Assembly (NCBI GenBank): GCA_947492955.1 | Contig: CANLOV010000001.1 | Span: 124,001-188,000 of the forward strand | Direction of reading: 5' to 3' | From: an uncultured Cellulophaga sp. | GTDB taxonomy: Bacteria > Bacteroidota > Bacteroidia > Flavobacteriales > Flavobacteriaceae | Length of the DNA: 64,000 nucleotides | Shown: in pieces, positions 18,283 to 26,629 of the stretch | Numbering within the stretch: position 1 is the stretch's first letter | Layout of the letters: every line of letters begins with the position of its first letter | The notes under the pieces: model-generated | Databases searched by the model: none | What the model saw: the letters and a program-made list of their open reading frames with translations, nothing else | What the model was told of the DNA's origin: nothing | Made by a program: the position numbers and the translations under genes

Positions 18283-18321
18283 ACTAAGTGTAGAAAGCTA
18301 TTATAACTAACTACACTTAGT
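18283..18321. terminator. Shared terminator between convergent olsF-like and arsC-like genes
   Basis: ACTAAGTGTAG (18283-18293) pairs perfectly with CTACACTTAGT (18311-18321) around a 17-nt loop. On the minus strand six T follow the stem directly, so it best serves the arsC-like operon, and it may also stop olsF transcription. Confidence 0.7.
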
Positions 18322-18335
18322 ATTATCTATATTGT

Positions 18336-18956
18336 TTAGCCTAGACTAGAAAAAACAAATTTCATTTCAGTAGCTATCTGTAAACTTCTTTCTAAATATG
18401 TTTCAGATTGTTGCGGTGTTCCGTCAGATTTTTTAGGGTCTTCGTAGGTAACCGCTATACGTTTGTCGCAACCAAAAACCATTGGACAGCCTTTGTCTGC
18501 CGAAGAGCAAGTCATAATTGCAGCAAATTCTGAAGCGGGGTTAAATGTATCGTTAAATTTTTTAGAAAATGCGATAACAGAAGGGTTGTTTTCAGCAAAT
18601 TTAACACTGTATATAGGATTGTCTCCTTCAGACAGTTTTAAAATTTTAAATCCTTGATTGGTTAATGTTTCTCCTACTTTAGGAAACATAGCCGTTGCTT
18701 CTGTACCTCCCGAATAGCAAGATACATCGTTAATACTATAGTAAGCAGCCATAGTTTGTGCCCATATTTGAGATAAATGACTACGACGAGAGTTGTGTGT
18801 ACAAATAAAATTTAAACGAATAGGAGCATTTGCTTTTATCTTATCCTTTAAATAATCTATTAAGGGGTTAAGTATTGCTTTTCTGTCTTCAGAAATGGTG
18901 TTAATTTCTAAAGCATCTATAGCATTAGAAATATCGGTAAATAAAGATTTATTCAT
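18336..18956 (-). CDS. Low-molecular-weight phosphatase / thioredoxin-linked arsenate reductase-like protein
   Basis: The 206-residue protein has the P-loop C-x5-R: FICTHNSRRSHLSQIWA, with Cys52 and Arg58, and an acid region TCSSADKGCPMVFGCDKRIAVTYEDPKK near the C-terminus that matches the DP loop of the family. Two or three extra cysteines in that segment (TCSSADKGC, FGC) recall the redox cysteines of thioredoxin-coupled ArsC. An N-terminal helical extension of about 45 residues is usual in Bacteroidetes members. It is third in the operon arsR-like, DUF6428, arsC-like, so arsenate reduction is the likely role, but a protein phosphotyrosine phosphatase activity is not excluded. Confidence 0.83.
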   Translation of the reverse strand: MNKSLFTDISNAIDALEINTISEDRKAILNPLIDYLKDKIKANAPIRLNFICTHNSRRSHLSQIWAQTMAAYYSINDVSCYSGGTEATAMFPKVGETLTNQGFKILKLSEGDNPIYSVKFAENNPSVIAFSKKFNDTFNPASEFAAIMTCSSADKGCPMVFGCDKRIAVTYEDPKKSDGTPQQSETYLERSLQIATEMKFVFSSLG

Positions 18957-19077
18957 ATCATGTAATAATTAACAACAATCACTATTTGTAAGTTTGTAAA
19001 TATAATTGTTGCCTATGTATTTAAAAGGTGTTTTATATTAAGTTATTCTTGTTTTTTGGGTTGTCAACTTAAAATAA

Positions 19078-19569
19078 TTAGCAGCAACCACTCCCTGGCG
19101 CACAAGAATTTGCTCCATTACTTTCTACTGTTGTTTCAGGAATGCCGCATGCGTCTTTTGCTTTGCAATCTGTAGGCTCTGCTCTTAATCTAAGTAATAA
19201 GTTATTTTCTATAACCTGAAAAGCATGTACATATAATTGCGCCGTATGAAAATTTGCATTGCTGTATTCAAATTTTACTTCAGCATCTTTTACCATAGGT
19301 TTTATACTGTCTACTTTATTTAAAATCCCTAAAGCTTTAAATCCAGACATATATTTTTTGCTGTCTTTTTCGGTAGGACTTTCCCATAGCTGAATAATTG
19401 TTTCTTTCCAAAAATCGGTTCCTGCTCCACAATCAACAGCATCTACTGTAATGTTTTTTATTTCTGTAATATGATAATTAGCGCCAACTAAAGCCCCTTC
19501 TTTATATTCAAAAATTAAGTTTTTGTTTTGGTGTTCTTGTATAAGTGATAAAAATTCTTGTGTCTTCAT
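19078..19569 (-). CDS. DUF6428 family protein with cysteine-rich tail
   Basis: The 163-residue protein matches the DUF6428 group found in Bacteroidetes ars operons. The first 125 residues are soluble alpha/beta with no known catalytic motif. The tail is cysteine-rich: DCKAKDACG and ending SCAPGSGCC with Cys156, Cys162 and Cys163. Such vicinal thiols could bind arsenite or another soft metal. It lies 24 bp after the arsR-like gene, on the same strand and presumably under the same operator. The name is descriptive only; a metallochaperone or sequestration role is my inference from context and cysteines. Confidence 0.75.
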   Translation of the reverse strand: MKTQEFLSLIQEHQNKNLIFEYKEGALVGANYHITEIKNITVDAVDCGAGTDFWKETIIQLWESPTEKDSKKYMSGFKALGILNKVDSIKPMVKDAEVKFEYSNANFHTAQLYVHAFQVIENNLLLRLRAEPTDCKAKDACGIPETTVESNGANSCAPGSGCC

Positions 19570-19593
19570 GATTTTAATTTTTTATGATATGTT

Positions 19594-19917
19594 TTAACAG
19601 CAATTAGACTGTGTTTTGTTAAAGAATGAGTTTAGTAGCTCGTGTACCATTTCCCATTTTTTTAGGTTAATGCAATAACAAACTTTTTTTCCTTCTATTT
19701 CTCCTTGTATTAAATCAATGCTCTTAAGTTCTTTTAAGTGCTGAGAAATAGTAGGCTGAGCCAAGCCAATTTCTTCTACTATATCATTACAAATACAAGA
19801 CTTTTGGTTACTTATATATTGCAGAATAGCAATCCGGGCAGGGTTTGCCAATACTTTAAATATAGTGGCTAACTCATTTTGTTTGTTATTAAATATTTGC
19901 GTTTTAGTAATGCCCAT
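19594..19917 (-). CDS. ArsR/SmtB family transcriptional regulator
   Basis: The 107-residue winged-helix repressor has ATIFKVLANPARIAILQYIS at residues 17-36 and the recognition helix region LAQPTISQHLKELKSIDLIQG. Metal-sensing cysteines sit where ArsR proteins carry them: CIC at 41-43 in helix 3, CYC near residue 80, and a terminal CC pair (106-107). It is expected to repress its own operon until arsenite or a similar ligand binds. A perfect 12-bp palindrome lies 12 bp upstream of its start. Confidence 0.9.
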   Translation of the reverse strand: MGITKTQIFNNKQNELATIFKVLANPARIAILQYISNQKSCICNDIVEEIGLAQPTISQHLKELKSIDLIQGEIEGKKVCYCINLKKWEMVHELLNSFFNKTQSNCC

Positions 19918-19928
19918 AATACATTTGT

Positions 19929-19940
19929 ATATTGCAATAT
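19929..19940. promoter_or_regulatory. Candidate ArsR operator overlapping the -7 region
   Basis: ATATTGCAATAT is a perfect 12-bp palindrome 12 bp upstream of the arsR-like start. On the minus strand TAATATTG (19942 to 19935), one mismatch from TAnnTTTG, overlaps it, so a bound repressor would block the promoter. Confidence 0.6.
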
Positions 19941-19961
19941 TACGATAATAAAAATTAAAAC

Positions 19962-19990
19962 AAAAGTCAGACTTTAAAAATCTGACTTTT
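19962..19990 (-). terminator. Terminator of the TM2 protein gene
   Basis: AAAAGTCAGA (19962-19971) and TCTGACTTTT (19981-19990) form a perfect 10-bp stem with a 9-nt loop. On the minus strand it is followed by a T-rich run, 10 bp after the TM2 gene stop and before the ars operon promoter. Confidence 0.8.
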
Positions 19991-19999
19991 AGTTGTTAT

Positions 20000-20446
20000 T
20001 TAGAACCAAGGTTTTTTACCTGCTTGGTATGTATTGTAAAATTCTTCGTCTGATTTTGTTAAGTATATAATACCCTCTATAATACCAATAATAAATGGAA
20101 TATAAATAAGGAAAGCACCAATAATAGCACATACAAGAATCATGCATACGACTGTTATTCCTAATAAAATAAACCCTTCTTTTTGATACCCAAGAATAAA
20201 TTTATGAACTCCAAATCCACCTAAGAAAATAGCTAATAGACCAGCTAGGACTTTTTTATTATCACCACCAGCACCGCTAAATGCTTCTTTTGCACTATCT
20301 GCAAATTCACTAGCTGTTTTTTTTGCATCATCAGCAAATTCGCTGGTAGCTTCCTTTGCATCCTCGGCAAATTCTTTAGCACTCTCTTTAGCGTTATCAA
20401 AAGCGTCACTGGCTTTATCGCCTAAATCTTTGTTTTCTTCAGACAT
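20000..20446 (-). CDS. TM2 domain membrane protein with repetitive acidic N-terminus
   Basis: The 148-residue protein has a low-complexity N-terminus of about 60 residues built of repeats related to AKEFAEDA (e.g. AKEFAEDAKEATSEFADDAK), predicted helical. It is followed by a TM2 domain with two membrane segments: KVLAGLLAIFLGGFGVHKFILG, in which G-G-x-G-x-H-x-F-x-L-G is the family signature, and a second hydrophobic stretch near residues 95-125. The function of TM2 proteins in bacteria is unknown; the repeat resembles late-embryogenesis-abundant-like helices, which suggests a stress or surface-tether role only as inference. It ends with the aromatic KKPWF. Confidence 0.8.
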   Translation of the reverse strand: MSEENKDLGDKASDAFDNAKESAKEFAEDAKEATSEFADDAKKTASEFADSAKEAFSGAGGDNKKVLAGLLAIFLGGFGVHKFILGYQKEGFILLGITVVCMILVCAIIGAFLIYIPFIIGIIEGIIYLTKSDEEFYNTYQAGKKPWF

Positions 20447-20667
20447 AATGTTTTTTGTTTTAAATGTTGATTGTCGTTATAAATGTAGTAATTATTTATA
20501 TATCAATGAAATACTTTGTTTTTAGGCTTACACAGTACTAATTTTTTTATGAAAATCTATAAACAGTTTATTATTATATATCCTAAATCCTGTTTTTTAT
20601 AACGTTGGTATTTAAATTAAATTGTCTGGAGTTTTTTCGTTGGTTAGGAGAGGTTATTTATTTATAA

Positions 20668-21606
20668 TTAAGCAAATTTCTCTCTTACTTTATCTACAAC
20701 AGTCTGGGCTAATTTTATTTTGCTTTCAACGGTCCACCCACCTACATGCGGTGTAAGTAATACATTTTTAGCTTGTATTAAATATTCAAATGCTTCTGGC
20801 AATTTATTATCAGAGAACATATCTTCGAAAGAAGATTTTTCATATTCTAAAACATCTAAACCGGCACCTAATATTTTATTTGTTTTTAAAGCTGCTACTA
20901 AATCTTTAGTAACTACGGCTTTACCACGGGCAGTATTTAATAGCCAAAATGGTTTATGAAAAGCATTGATAAACTCCTCATTAATCATGTTAATTGTTAA
21001 TGGTGTCTGTGGTGTATGTAAGCTTATTATATCTACTTTTTGCTGAAACTCCATTATGCCTACTTGTCTTGCGTTTTCATCGCCAACACCACCAACTATA
21101 TCGTAGCAAAGTACTTCAACATCAAAACCACGCAGTTTTTTTGCAAAAGCTTTTCCCATGTTACCATAACCTATAATTCCAACCGTTCTACCGTCTAATT
21201 CTATACCACGGTTACCTTCTCTATCCCATTTTCCACTGCGTACTTCTTGGTCTGCACTATTTAGTTTGTTAAATAATGAAAGTAGCATACCTAAGGTGTG
21301 TTCTCCTACGGCATTTCTATTTCCTTCTGGTGCAGCAGCTAAAAAAACACCTTTTTGTTTGGCATAATCGGTATCTATATTTTCTAGACCAGCGCCCAGT
21401 CTGCCAATAAATTTTAGATTAGTAGCCTTATCTAAAAAGTCTTTGTCTAAAGAAAATCTACTTCTAATAATGATACCATCATACTGGTGTATTTTGGCTT
21501 CTATTTCTTTTTTAGTAGAGGTATAATCTTCATCATTGGTATAACCTAGCTCATTAAATTGCTCTATAATTAATGGGTGGTTAGTATCTAAATGAATAAT
21601 TTTCAT
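20668..21606 (-). CDS. D-isomer-specific 2-hydroxyacid dehydrogenase
   Basis: The 312-residue NAD-dependent enzyme has KFIGRLGAGLENIDTDYAK (about residues 84-102), the nucleotide loop VGIIGYGNMGKAFAKKL, and the catalytic Arg, Glu and His in NTARGKAVV, GLDVLEYE and LLTPHVGGWTVES. Flavobacterial homologues are often called phosphoglycerate dehydrogenase, but without serC next to it and with no ACT domain the substrate stays open (3-phosphoglycerate, glycerate or another 2-hydroxyacid). The gene stands alone. Confidence 0.85.
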   Translation of the reverse strand: MKIIHLDTNHPLIIEQFNELGYTNDEDYTSTKKEIEAKIHQYDGIIIRSRFSLDKDFLDKATNLKFIGRLGAGLENIDTDYAKQKGVFLAAAPEGNRNAVGEHTLGMLLSLFNKLNSADQEVRSGKWDREGNRGIELDGRTVGIIGYGNMGKAFAKKLRGFDVEVLCYDIVGGVGDENARQVGIMEFQQKVDIISLHTPQTPLTINMINEEFINAFHKPFWLLNTARGKAVVTKDLVAALKTNKILGAGLDVLEYEKSSFEDMFSDNKLPEAFEYLIQAKNVLLTPHVGGWTVESKIKLAQTVVDKVREKFA

Positions 21607-21690
21607 AGCTGTAATTTGTGGTTAATTATGTTGGTTTTTATTTTTTTAAGGTTGATGCAAAGAAATAATCAATCTATAGATAGGTGTGTA

Positions 21691-23040
21691 TTAAATGCCT
21701 AAAATTAATTTAGCAATCCAAAAGTAAATTAAAATACCAAATATATCATTGCTGGTAGTTATAAAAGGTCCTGTAGCTATAGCAGGGTCTATGCCTCTTT
21801 TGTGCAGAAACAAAGGAATAAAAGTACCAATGATACCTGCTACAATAATAACGGCAATTAATGAAATAGAGATGGCGAGTGAGGTTAAAAAATCTTCTTT
21901 CCAAGCCCAAGTAATTAATAGTAATAATAAGGCTAGGATTACGCCGTTTAATGCCGCTAAAAGCATTTCTTTTATTAATCGGTTACTTATGCTTCCTTTT
22001 AAATCGTCGTTTGCTAAACCTTGTACAATAATTGCACTAGATTGCACACCTACATTACCAGCCATGGCGGCAATTAATGGTGTAAAAAAGAATAATATGG
22101 CGTAATTACTTAAAAGGGATTCAAAACCTCCCATAATACCTGCCGCTCCAATTCCTCCTATAAGGCCTAAAATAAGCCATGGTAAACGTGCTCTGGTAAG
22201 TTCCCAGATACTATCATCTGCCTCTACATCTTGCGATATACCTGCTGCTAATTGGTAATCTTTTTCGGCCTCTTCTTTTATAACATCTACAATATCATCA
22301 ATCGTAATTCTACCAACCAACCTTCCTATTTCATCTACAACAGGAATGGCTTCTAGGTCATATTTAGACATTATTTTAGCTACTTCCTCTGGTTTTTCGG
22401 TTACTTCAACATGGTCTACTTTTGGAATGTATACATCTCTAATGGCAGATTTAGTAGAGGTGGTTAGCAAATCTTTTAAGGATAATCGTCCTTTTAATTT
22501 ATCATCATTATCAACTACATATATAGAGTGCACACGAGTTACATTTTCTGCTTGTGCCCGCATTTCTTTTACACAGGTGGTAACATTCCAGTTTTCATTT
22601 ACTTTTACCAACTCTTTTGCCATAAGTCCGCCTGCAGAATTTTCATCATAACGTAATAAATCTACAATGTCTTTGGCATGTTCGTCTTCAATTTCAGAAA
22701 TTACTTCTTGTACAATGTCTTTTGGTAATTCTGCAATAATATCTGCGGCATCATCGGAATCTAATTCATCTAACTCCTCGGCAATTTCTTTTACTGATAA
22801 ATTACCAAGAATACTTTCTCTTACATCATCATCTAACTCTGTTAATACATCTGAGGTTTTATCGCTATCTAAAAGTTTAATTAAATAGGTAGCTTCATCT
22901 TCATTTAACTCATTAATTATCTCTGCAATATCTGCATAGTGCACTTCTTCCAAAAGTTGCACTAAATTAGCTCCCTCTTGGTTTTCTATGAGTTTTTCTA
23001 TAGTAGCTATGAGCTCGTCTGTAAGTTTAAACGGTGTCAT
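21691..23040 (-). CDS. mgtE: Magnesium transporter MgtE
   Basis: The 449-residue Mg2+ channel has an acidic N domain of superhelical repeats (residues 1-130, rich in [18 protein letters not shown]), two CBS domains (about 140-260, seen at [19 protein letters not shown] and [20 protein letters not shown]), and five membrane segments with the pore signature [19 protein letters not shown]. The acidic N and CBS domains sense cytosolic Mg2+. It overlaps the rsmA gene by 14 bp. Confidence 0.96.
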   Translation of the reverse strand: MTPFKLTDELIATIEKLIENQEGANLVQLLEEVHYADIAEIINELNEDEATYLIKLLDSDKTSDVLTELDDDVRESILGNLSVKEIAEELDELDSDDAADIIAELPKDIVQEVISEIEDEHAKDIVDLLRYDENSAGGLMAKELVKVNENWNVTTCVKEMRAQAENVTRVHSIYVVDNDDKLKGRLSLKDLLTTSTKSAIRDVYIPKVDHVEVTEKPEEVAKIMSKYDLEAIPVVDEIGRLVGRITIDDIVDVIKEEAEKDYQLAAGISQDVEADDSIWELTRARLPWLILGLIGGIGAAGIMGGFESLLSNYAILFFFTPLIAAMAGNVGVQSSAIIVQGLANDDLKGSISNRLIKEMLLAALNGVILALLLLLITWAWKEDFLTSLAISISLIAVIIVAGIIGTFIPLFLHKRGIDPAIATGPFITTSNDIFGILIYFWIAKLILGI

Positions 23041-23887
23041 TTTCTATTTTCTTAGTCAGTGCAATAAAGTCTAGTACCGATAATTGTTCTGGTCGCATAC
23101 CAAAGATAGGGTCTTCTTTGAGATTATCAGATAAATCGAATGTTTTTAAACCGTTACGGATAGTTTTTCTACGTTGATTAAAGGTTGCTTTTACTACTTT
23201 GTAGAATAATTTTTCGTTACAATCTAATGAGTAATCTTTTTTACGGGTTAACCGTAAAACACCTGAATGTACTTTTGGTGGCGGATTAAAAACGCTAGGC
23301 GGTACCGTAAATAAATATTCTGCATCGTAATACGCTTGTACTAATACAGAGAGTATTCCGTAGGCTTTGCTACCTTCTTTTTCACAGATTCTTTGGGCTA
23401 CTTCTTTTTGGAACATTCCAGAGAACTCTGGTACTTGTTCTTTCATTTCTAGCATTTTAAAAACGATTTGCGTAGAAATATTGTACGGAAAGTTACCTGT
23501 AATAGCAAATTGCTCTGCTCCAAAGAGCTGATGTAGATTGTATTTTAGAAAATCGGCTTCAATTACTTTAAAAGAGCCACTACTATTTATAATGTTATTA
23601 TGTTCTAAAGGAAAACTATGGTTAAGGTATACAATAGATTCTTCATCTAAATCCATAGCAACCAAATCTATATCGTTTTTTAATAGATATTTAGTAAGTA
23701 CACCAGTTCCGGGGCCTATTTCTATTACATTTCTATAGCCATTTAGGGTAACAGTTTCTGCAATTTTTTGAGCAATGCCTTCGTCTGTTAAAAAATGCTG
23801 TCCTAAATGTTTTTTAGCTTTTACGGGGCCTTTGTCCTGTTTTTTTTCCTGGTACGGTTTGTAAAATTTCTTTGCTTTTTTGGACAT
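23027..23887 (-). CDS. rsmA: 16S rRNA dimethyladenosine transferase
   Basis: The 286-residue SAM-dependent methyltransferase (KsgA) dimethylates two adjacent adenosines near the 3' end of 16S r[22 protein letters not shown], the SAM loop [16 protein letters not shown] (about residue 56-71), and the catalytic NFPYNIS (the NLPY motif with Phe) are clear. [19 protein letters not shown] marks the C-terminal domain. The 14-bp overlap with mgtE downstream suggests coupled translation; this rsmA-mgtE pairing is common in Flavobacteria. Confidence 0.96.
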   Translation of the reverse strand: MSKKAKKFYKPYQEKKQDKGPVKAKKHLGQHFLTDEGIAQKIAETVTLNGYRNVIEIGPGTGVLTKYLLKNDIDLVAMDLDEESIVYLNHSFPLEHNNIINSSGSFKVIEADFLKYNLHQLFGAEQFAITGNFPYNISTQIVFKMLEMKEQVPEFSGMFQKEVAQRICEKEGSKAYGILSVLVQAYYDAEYLFTVPPSVFNPPPKVHSGVLRLTRKKDYSLDCNEKLFYKVVKATFNQRRKTIRNGLKTFDLSDNLKEDPIFGMRPEQLSVLDFIALTKKIENDTV

Positions 23888-23914
23888 GCTCCTAATTTTG
23901 GGTGCAATTTACTT

Positions 23915-24226
23915 TTATTTCCCCACATATACCCATGCTTTAGTGCCAGATGCTAGGGTAACTTTTATTCTTTTATAGTCTGGACCTTCATAGTTATCTG
24001 CTTTTTCTAATTCAGAATAAGAGAGCTTATATATTTTTCCTTTTATACTATCATTTCTGTTTTTAGAATTAAACAGCATAGGGTAAATGCCTTGGTATTT
24101 TTCTTCTGCTATCTTATAACCTATTAAAGTATCTTCTTTTCCTTTAATTATTTTTCCAAAAAGCTGTAATTGAATTTCTACTTCTTGTAAGGTGCCATAG
24201 GTAAAAAGATAGTGAGGCTCTAGCAT
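23915..24226 (-). CDS. Gamma-glutamylcyclotransferase-like (GGCT/AIG2) protein
   Basis: The 103-residue protein has the YGTLQ signature of the gamma-glutamylcyclotransferase-like fold (YLFTYGTLQEVEIQ), the central GKIYKLSYSELEKADNYEG, whose Glu can act as general acid/base, and a closing AWVYVGK. It is small but complete for the AIG2-type group. The specific substrate is unknown. Together with the DUF4286 gene (3 bp away) it forms a short unit between the TPR gene and rsmA. Confidence 0.82.
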   Translation of the reverse strand: MLEPHYLFTYGTLQEVEIQLQLFGKIIKGKEDTLIGYKIAEEKYQGIYPMLFNSKNRNDSIKGKIYKLSYSELEKADNYEGPDYKRIKVTLASGTKAWVYVGK

Positions 24227-24229
24227 ATT

Positions 24230-24541
24230 TTAATATTCGCTTACAACTTGTAATTCTGTTTTAAAATCTACTAATAAACCAGCAAAAAGGCTCATGGTTT
24301 CTTGCTGAAACTTAGCTTCATATTCCTTATAATATTGTTCTAAAGTTTCTTTGTTGGGTGTTGTGTATTGTACAGAGTAAGTGTGTCCGCCCATTTCTTC
24401 TTCAATTAAAACCTTACACATTTTAGCGGCTGTAAATTTACCTGTGGCTAGCATTTTTGGAATGTGTGTTTCTTGCATCCAAGTTAACCACTTTTCTTGC
24501 GCGGTTTCATCAATATTAGTAGTGATATTGTAGATATACAT
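24230..24541 (-). CDS. DUF4286 family protein
   Basis: The 103-residue protein matches DUF4286: it starts MYIYNITTNIDETAQEKWLTWM and has HIPKMLATGKFTAAKMCKVL plus a C-terminal LFAGLLVDFKTELQVV, the usual motif order and length. It is probably a dimeric alpha/beta barrel like other small ferredoxin-like folds. The role is unknown. It heads a possible operon DUF4286, GGCT-like, rsmA, mgtE, in which the spacings are 3, 27 and -14 bp. Confidence 0.8.
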   Translation of the reverse strand: MYIYNITTNIDETAQEKWLTWMQETHIPKMLATGKFTAAKMCKVLIEEEMGGHTYSVQYTTPNKETLEQYYKEYEAKFQQETMSLFAGLLVDFKTELQVVSEY

Positions 24542-24584
24542 TTGTGATTTTTTAGAAGTTGAAATCGACTATGAATTAAAAATG

Positions 24585-24592
24585 CAAAACTA
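24585..24592 (-). promoter_or_regulatory. Candidate -7 box of the DUF4286-GGCT-rsmA-mgtE operon
   Basis: The minus strand reads TAGTTTTG, matching TAnnTTTG, 44 bp upstream of the DUF4286 start codon. No clear -33 TTG is visible. Confidence 0.42.
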
Positions 24593-24609
24593 ATGAACTA
24601 AAAATTGTT

Positions 24610-26433
24610 TTAGTTAATAGTATCGCCACGTAATGTTCTAAAGTTTTTAACGGCTTGTGGATAATAATAACTATCCTGATGGTTGTAGATTATTTTTTCG
24701 TAATGCTCTTTGGCCTTATCGGTATTTTCTATATTGTTTTTGTAGAGTTCTGCTAAAGCAAAATGAGCGTCGTCTGCTAAAATATCACTACCAAAAAATT
24801 CAATTATTTTGGTGTAATTAAGAATAGCATCATCGTATTTTTTTTGTTTTTCTAAAAGTTTTCCTTGCCTTAATAAAGCTTCGTCTTCTATTTTTTCTCC
24901 TTTATGGTTTTCTAGAATATTATTTAATGTAGCAACAGCTTCTTTTGTTTTATTTTGATAGGCTAGTAAATCGGCTCTAGCATATTTTTTAAGTGCTGTT
25001 TGTGTAGAGTCTTCCAAAGAGTTATCAGAAATTAATAGGCTTAATTGCATGGCATCATTAGCAATAAGCTGCGATGTAGAGCCTCTTAGAACTTTTAATT
25101 GTGTTAAAGCCCAATCAAAATCTCCTTTGTAAAAACTGGTTTGTGCTACTTTAAATCGTGCGTTTTGACCAACAACATCATTCTTTAAATTTTTCTGAAT
25201 TTGAGAAAAGTAAATTAATGCTTGGTTAAACTTTTTGTTATATACTAATATATCTCCTAATGCCATTTTTACATAGGCTTTTCCGCGAGTGTTTAAAGGT
25301 ATTTCTAAAGCATTTTTTAAAATAGTAATAGCTGGTTCCGGGGTGTTCTTTTTAAAAGTTAAAAAGTTGGCATAGGCAATTTGTAATTGTAAGCTATTGC
25401 TTTTATAACCATAAGTACTTAATAGGTTTTTAAAAGTTATTTCTACTTGTTCTATTTTCTTGCTACTAGGTTCCTTAAGTAAAATGTTTATGAGGTTTAA
25501 CTCTGCATTGAGCTTTATATTTTCGTCGTTACTTTTTTCAATAATGTATTCAAAAATAGAGGTTGCTATTTCTAACTCGTTTTCGTCTAAGGTTAAAGAG
25601 CCCAGACTTTCTATGCGTTGTAATGATGCGCCATCTGTTCTTTTATAAATACCTTTTTCTTGGTTAAAAGCACTTTTATATTGCTTTTGTTGTACAAAAA
25701 GCCAACTTAAAAGCTCGTTCCATAAAACATCAGGATTTTTTTGAGCGTTTAATAATAGTGTTTTTTTTAGTTTGATATTGTTTTTACTGGTAGCATCTTC
25801 AGATATAAAATCGTTTATGCTTCTTAATACATTAGATTTAGAGGTTTTGCCTTCTAAAATTAAATCTAAATATGCCTGATACATTTTTTCGATAGCGCCT
25901 TGCTCTCCATAAATTCTCGCTAGCTGAAAGTTGTAGTTTAATTGTGGGTTTTTTTCCATGGCTTTGGAAAATACGTTTACAGCATAATTTAATAACACAC
26001 GTTTTTGAAAATGATTTCCAATGCTATAGACGTAATTTGGGTTTTTATCGGCTGCTTTTAAAGCTTTATTATATTCAGCTTTAGCTTTTTCTGGTTGTTT
26101 TTGTAGCGTGTAATTATAACCCAATTCTATAAAAAGAGTAGGCTGTGATTTTCTGCTTTTTATTTGTTTTAAAATAAAGTTTTCTGCATCTGCATAACGT
26201 TCTAATTGCTGATAACATTCTATTAGTCCTTGGTTATAATCTGAGTGGCGTGGATTTTGTTGCACTAATTTTTCGTAGTAAACCAATGCTTTTTCAAAAT
26301 CACCATCATTAAGATATTGTTTTGCTAAAAAATCGTTTTGAGCAAATATAACTTGAGCAAATGAAAAAGTAATTATGAATAAGAATAGTTTCAAGCGTGC
26401 GTTTTGTATCAAATATACGGAGAATCTTATCAT
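24610..26433 (-). CDS. Tetratricopeptide repeat protein, secreted
   Basis: The 607-residue protein has an N-terminal signal (hydrophobic KLFLFIITFSFAQVIFAQ) and is then built almost entirely of TPR-like helical pairs, e.g. GDFEKALVYYEKLVQQNPRH (about residues 42-61), PEKAKAEYNKALKAADKNPN, KKYDDAILNYTKIIEFFGSD and ADDAHFALAELYKNN. Such large periplasmic TPR proteins in Bacteroidetes act as scaffolds; some take part in motility or secretion complexes, but no partner is encoded here. The end of the gene is close to the DUF4286 start. Confidence 0.82.
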   Translation of the reverse strand: MIRFSVYLIQNARLKLFLFIITFSFAQVIFAQNDFLAKQYLNDGDFEKALVYYEKLVQQNPRHSDYNQGLIECYQQLERYADAENFILKQIKSRKSQPTLFIELGYNYTLQKQPEKAKAEYNKALKAADKNPNYVYSIGNHFQKRVLLNYAVNVFSKAMEKNPQLNYNFQLARIYGEQGAIEKMYQAYLDLILEGKTSKSNVLRSINDFISEDATSKNNIKLKKTLLLNAQKNPDVLWNELLSWLFVQQKQYKSAFNQEKGIYKRTDGASLQRIESLGSLTLDENELEIATSIFEYIIEKSNDENIKLNAELNLINILLKEPSSKKIEQVEITFKNLLSTYGYKSNSLQLQIAYANFLTFKKNTPEPAITILKNALEIPLNTRGKAYVKMALGDILVYNKKFNQALIYFSQIQKNLKNDVVGQNARFKVAQTSFYKGDFDWALTQLKVLRGSTSQLIANDAMQLSLLISDNSLEDSTQTALKKYARADLLAYQNKTKEAVATLNNILENHKGEKIEDEALLRQGKLLEKQKKYDDAILNYTKIIEFFGSDILADDAHFALAELYKNNIENTDKAKEHYEKIIYNHQDSYYYPQAVKNFRTLRGDTIN

Positions 26434-26568
26434 AATTTTTATGGTAAGCTAGAGAACTTTCTGCTACATAACATTGTCCGCTTATGGTAAACTCTAGAGG
26501 TAATACGAAAAAAGCTTATTAAGGAGATATAGATATACTTTCAATCTTTATTAATAATAAAGGGCTAT

Positions 26569-26601
26569 AAAAAAATCAGCTACATAAATCTATGTAGCTG
26601 A
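26569..26601 (-). terminator. Terminator of serS
   Basis: TCAGCTACATA (26576-26586) pairs perfectly with TATGTAGCTGA (26591-26601) around a 4-nt loop; on the minus strand seven T follow. It lies 28 bp past the serS stop. Confidence 0.9.
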
Positions 26602-26629
26602 AATACTGTTTTTATAAAAAGATTGATGC

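Noticed and set aside
20668..21606. Naming it serA
   Set aside because: No serC neighbour and no ACT domain; substrate of this 2-hydroxyacid dehydrogenase is not determinable.
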